Positions 63,765-64,000 of a DNA stretch of 64,000 nucleotides are shown one piece after another. The notes beneath the pieces are model-generated. The model was given only the letters and a program-made list of their open reading frames with translations, was not told the origin of the DNA and made no database searches. Position 1 is the first letter of the stretch; the number at the start of each line of letters is the position of its first letter. This DNA is from Alphaproteobacteria bacterium. GTDB taxonomy: Bacteria; Pseudomonadota; Alphaproteobacteria; Caulobacterales; Parvularculaceae. The stretch is from the NCBI GenBank assembly GCA_030426465.1, contig JAUHYK010000007.1, forward strand, positions 1 through 64,000, given 5' to 3'. Position numbers and translations under genes: made by a program.

Positions 63765-64000
63765 TTAGAAGTTCCGCTTAACGGTCAAGAACCATTCACG
63801 CGGCCTTGACGGCGTACCTGTAACGTAACCGGCAGCTGCAAAAATATCGAACTTCGAGTAATAGAAGAAGTCATCCGTCAGATTGCTGACCCCGATTGAC
63901 GCCTGCCAATCCTCATCAGCAGTACGATAAGTCAACCGCGCATCGAGAATGTTGCGGGATTCAAGCCGGTTGCGAGGATCGTTAATAGCGCCGCCGAAAC
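63765..64000 (-). CDS. TonB-dependent receptor (C-terminal fragment)
   Basis: 78 residues of the final barrel strands: ILDARLTYRTADEDWQASIGVSNLTDDFFYYSKFD and a terminal PREWFLTVKRNF ending in Phe. The start lies beyond the window. Typical of the receptor that feeds a catabolic cluster; no ligand can be assigned from this part. Confidence 0.88.
   Translation of the reverse strand, partial: FGGAINDPRNRLESRNILDARLTYRTADEDWQASIGVSNLTDDFFYYSKFDIFAAAGYVTGTPSRPREWFLTVKRNF

Noticed and set aside
1-64000. tRNA, rRNA, CRISPR, insertion sequences, prophage or plasmid origin
   Set aside because: No cloverleaf, array spacing, transposase or integrase motif was seen on either strand by reading; a covariance-model search would be the decisive check for RNA genes.

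Overview
The window reads as a chromosomal segment of a Gram-negative alphaproteobacterium. It is moderately GC-rich and carries TonB-dependent receptors, FecI/FecR signalling, Tat and lipoprotein signals, and SqrR/BigR-type sulfide control. I cannot fix the family; an aerobic, probably aquatic or soil, Caulobacterales/Parvularculales/sphingomonad-like organism fits. No rRNA, tRNA, CRISPR array, transposase or integrase was seen, and no gene-free stretch exceeds about 300 bases.

1-10.2 kb: the first 7.3 kb is one uninterrupted minus-strand reading frame, open at the window edge, for a giant exported protein of about 42 repeats around a GGxGxD core. It lies downstream of a NarL/FixJ response regulator, which is divergent from a 7TM-DISM histidine kinase. 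10.2-17.2 kb: a sulfide/persulfide island with a BigR/SqrR repressor, its operator, a DUF2892 membrane protein, an MMPL/RND exporter, a LolA-like periplasmic protein, an outer-membrane barrel and sulfide:quinone oxidoreductase. 17.3-21.9 kb: a MacA-MacB-NodT tripartite efflux operon.

22.1-28.2 kb: a tightly packed minus-strand operon of a KamA-type radical SAM aminomutase, two D-Ala-D-Ala-ligase-like ATP-grasp enzymes, a GNAT-HDAC-GNAT fusion and a SET-domain protein. Every member belongs to a family that works on amino groups or peptide bonds. Beside it are two divergent transglutaminase-family proteins: DUF2126 type, and one fused to a class II amidotransferase-like domain that lacks its cysteine. 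This is my leading candidate for an undescribed pathway.

33.7-44.3 kb: a block of unrecognised proteins (WD40 repeats, three lipoproteins, a secreted protein, a helical protein) around an OmpR-type two-component pair. Three genes in it share a near-identical 15-bp upstream palindrome, TAACCGCAWTGGTTA in gene orientation, which suggests a local regulon. This is the second candidate.

44.4-55.1 kb: a cell-surface-signalling locus in the order ECF sigma, FecR, STN-domain TonB receptor, S9 peptidase, M14 peptidase, all on the minus strand; probably sensing and use of peptides. 55.3-64.0 kb: a minus-strand catabolic cluster (isoeugenol-monooxygenase-like carotenoid oxygenase, 4-cresol-dehydrogenase/eugenol-hydroxylase-like flavoprotein with its cytochrome c, a RidA protein, two MFS permeases, a SnoaL-like protein, a small Tat protein and the C-terminus of a TonB receptor), likely for lignin-type phenylpropanoids.
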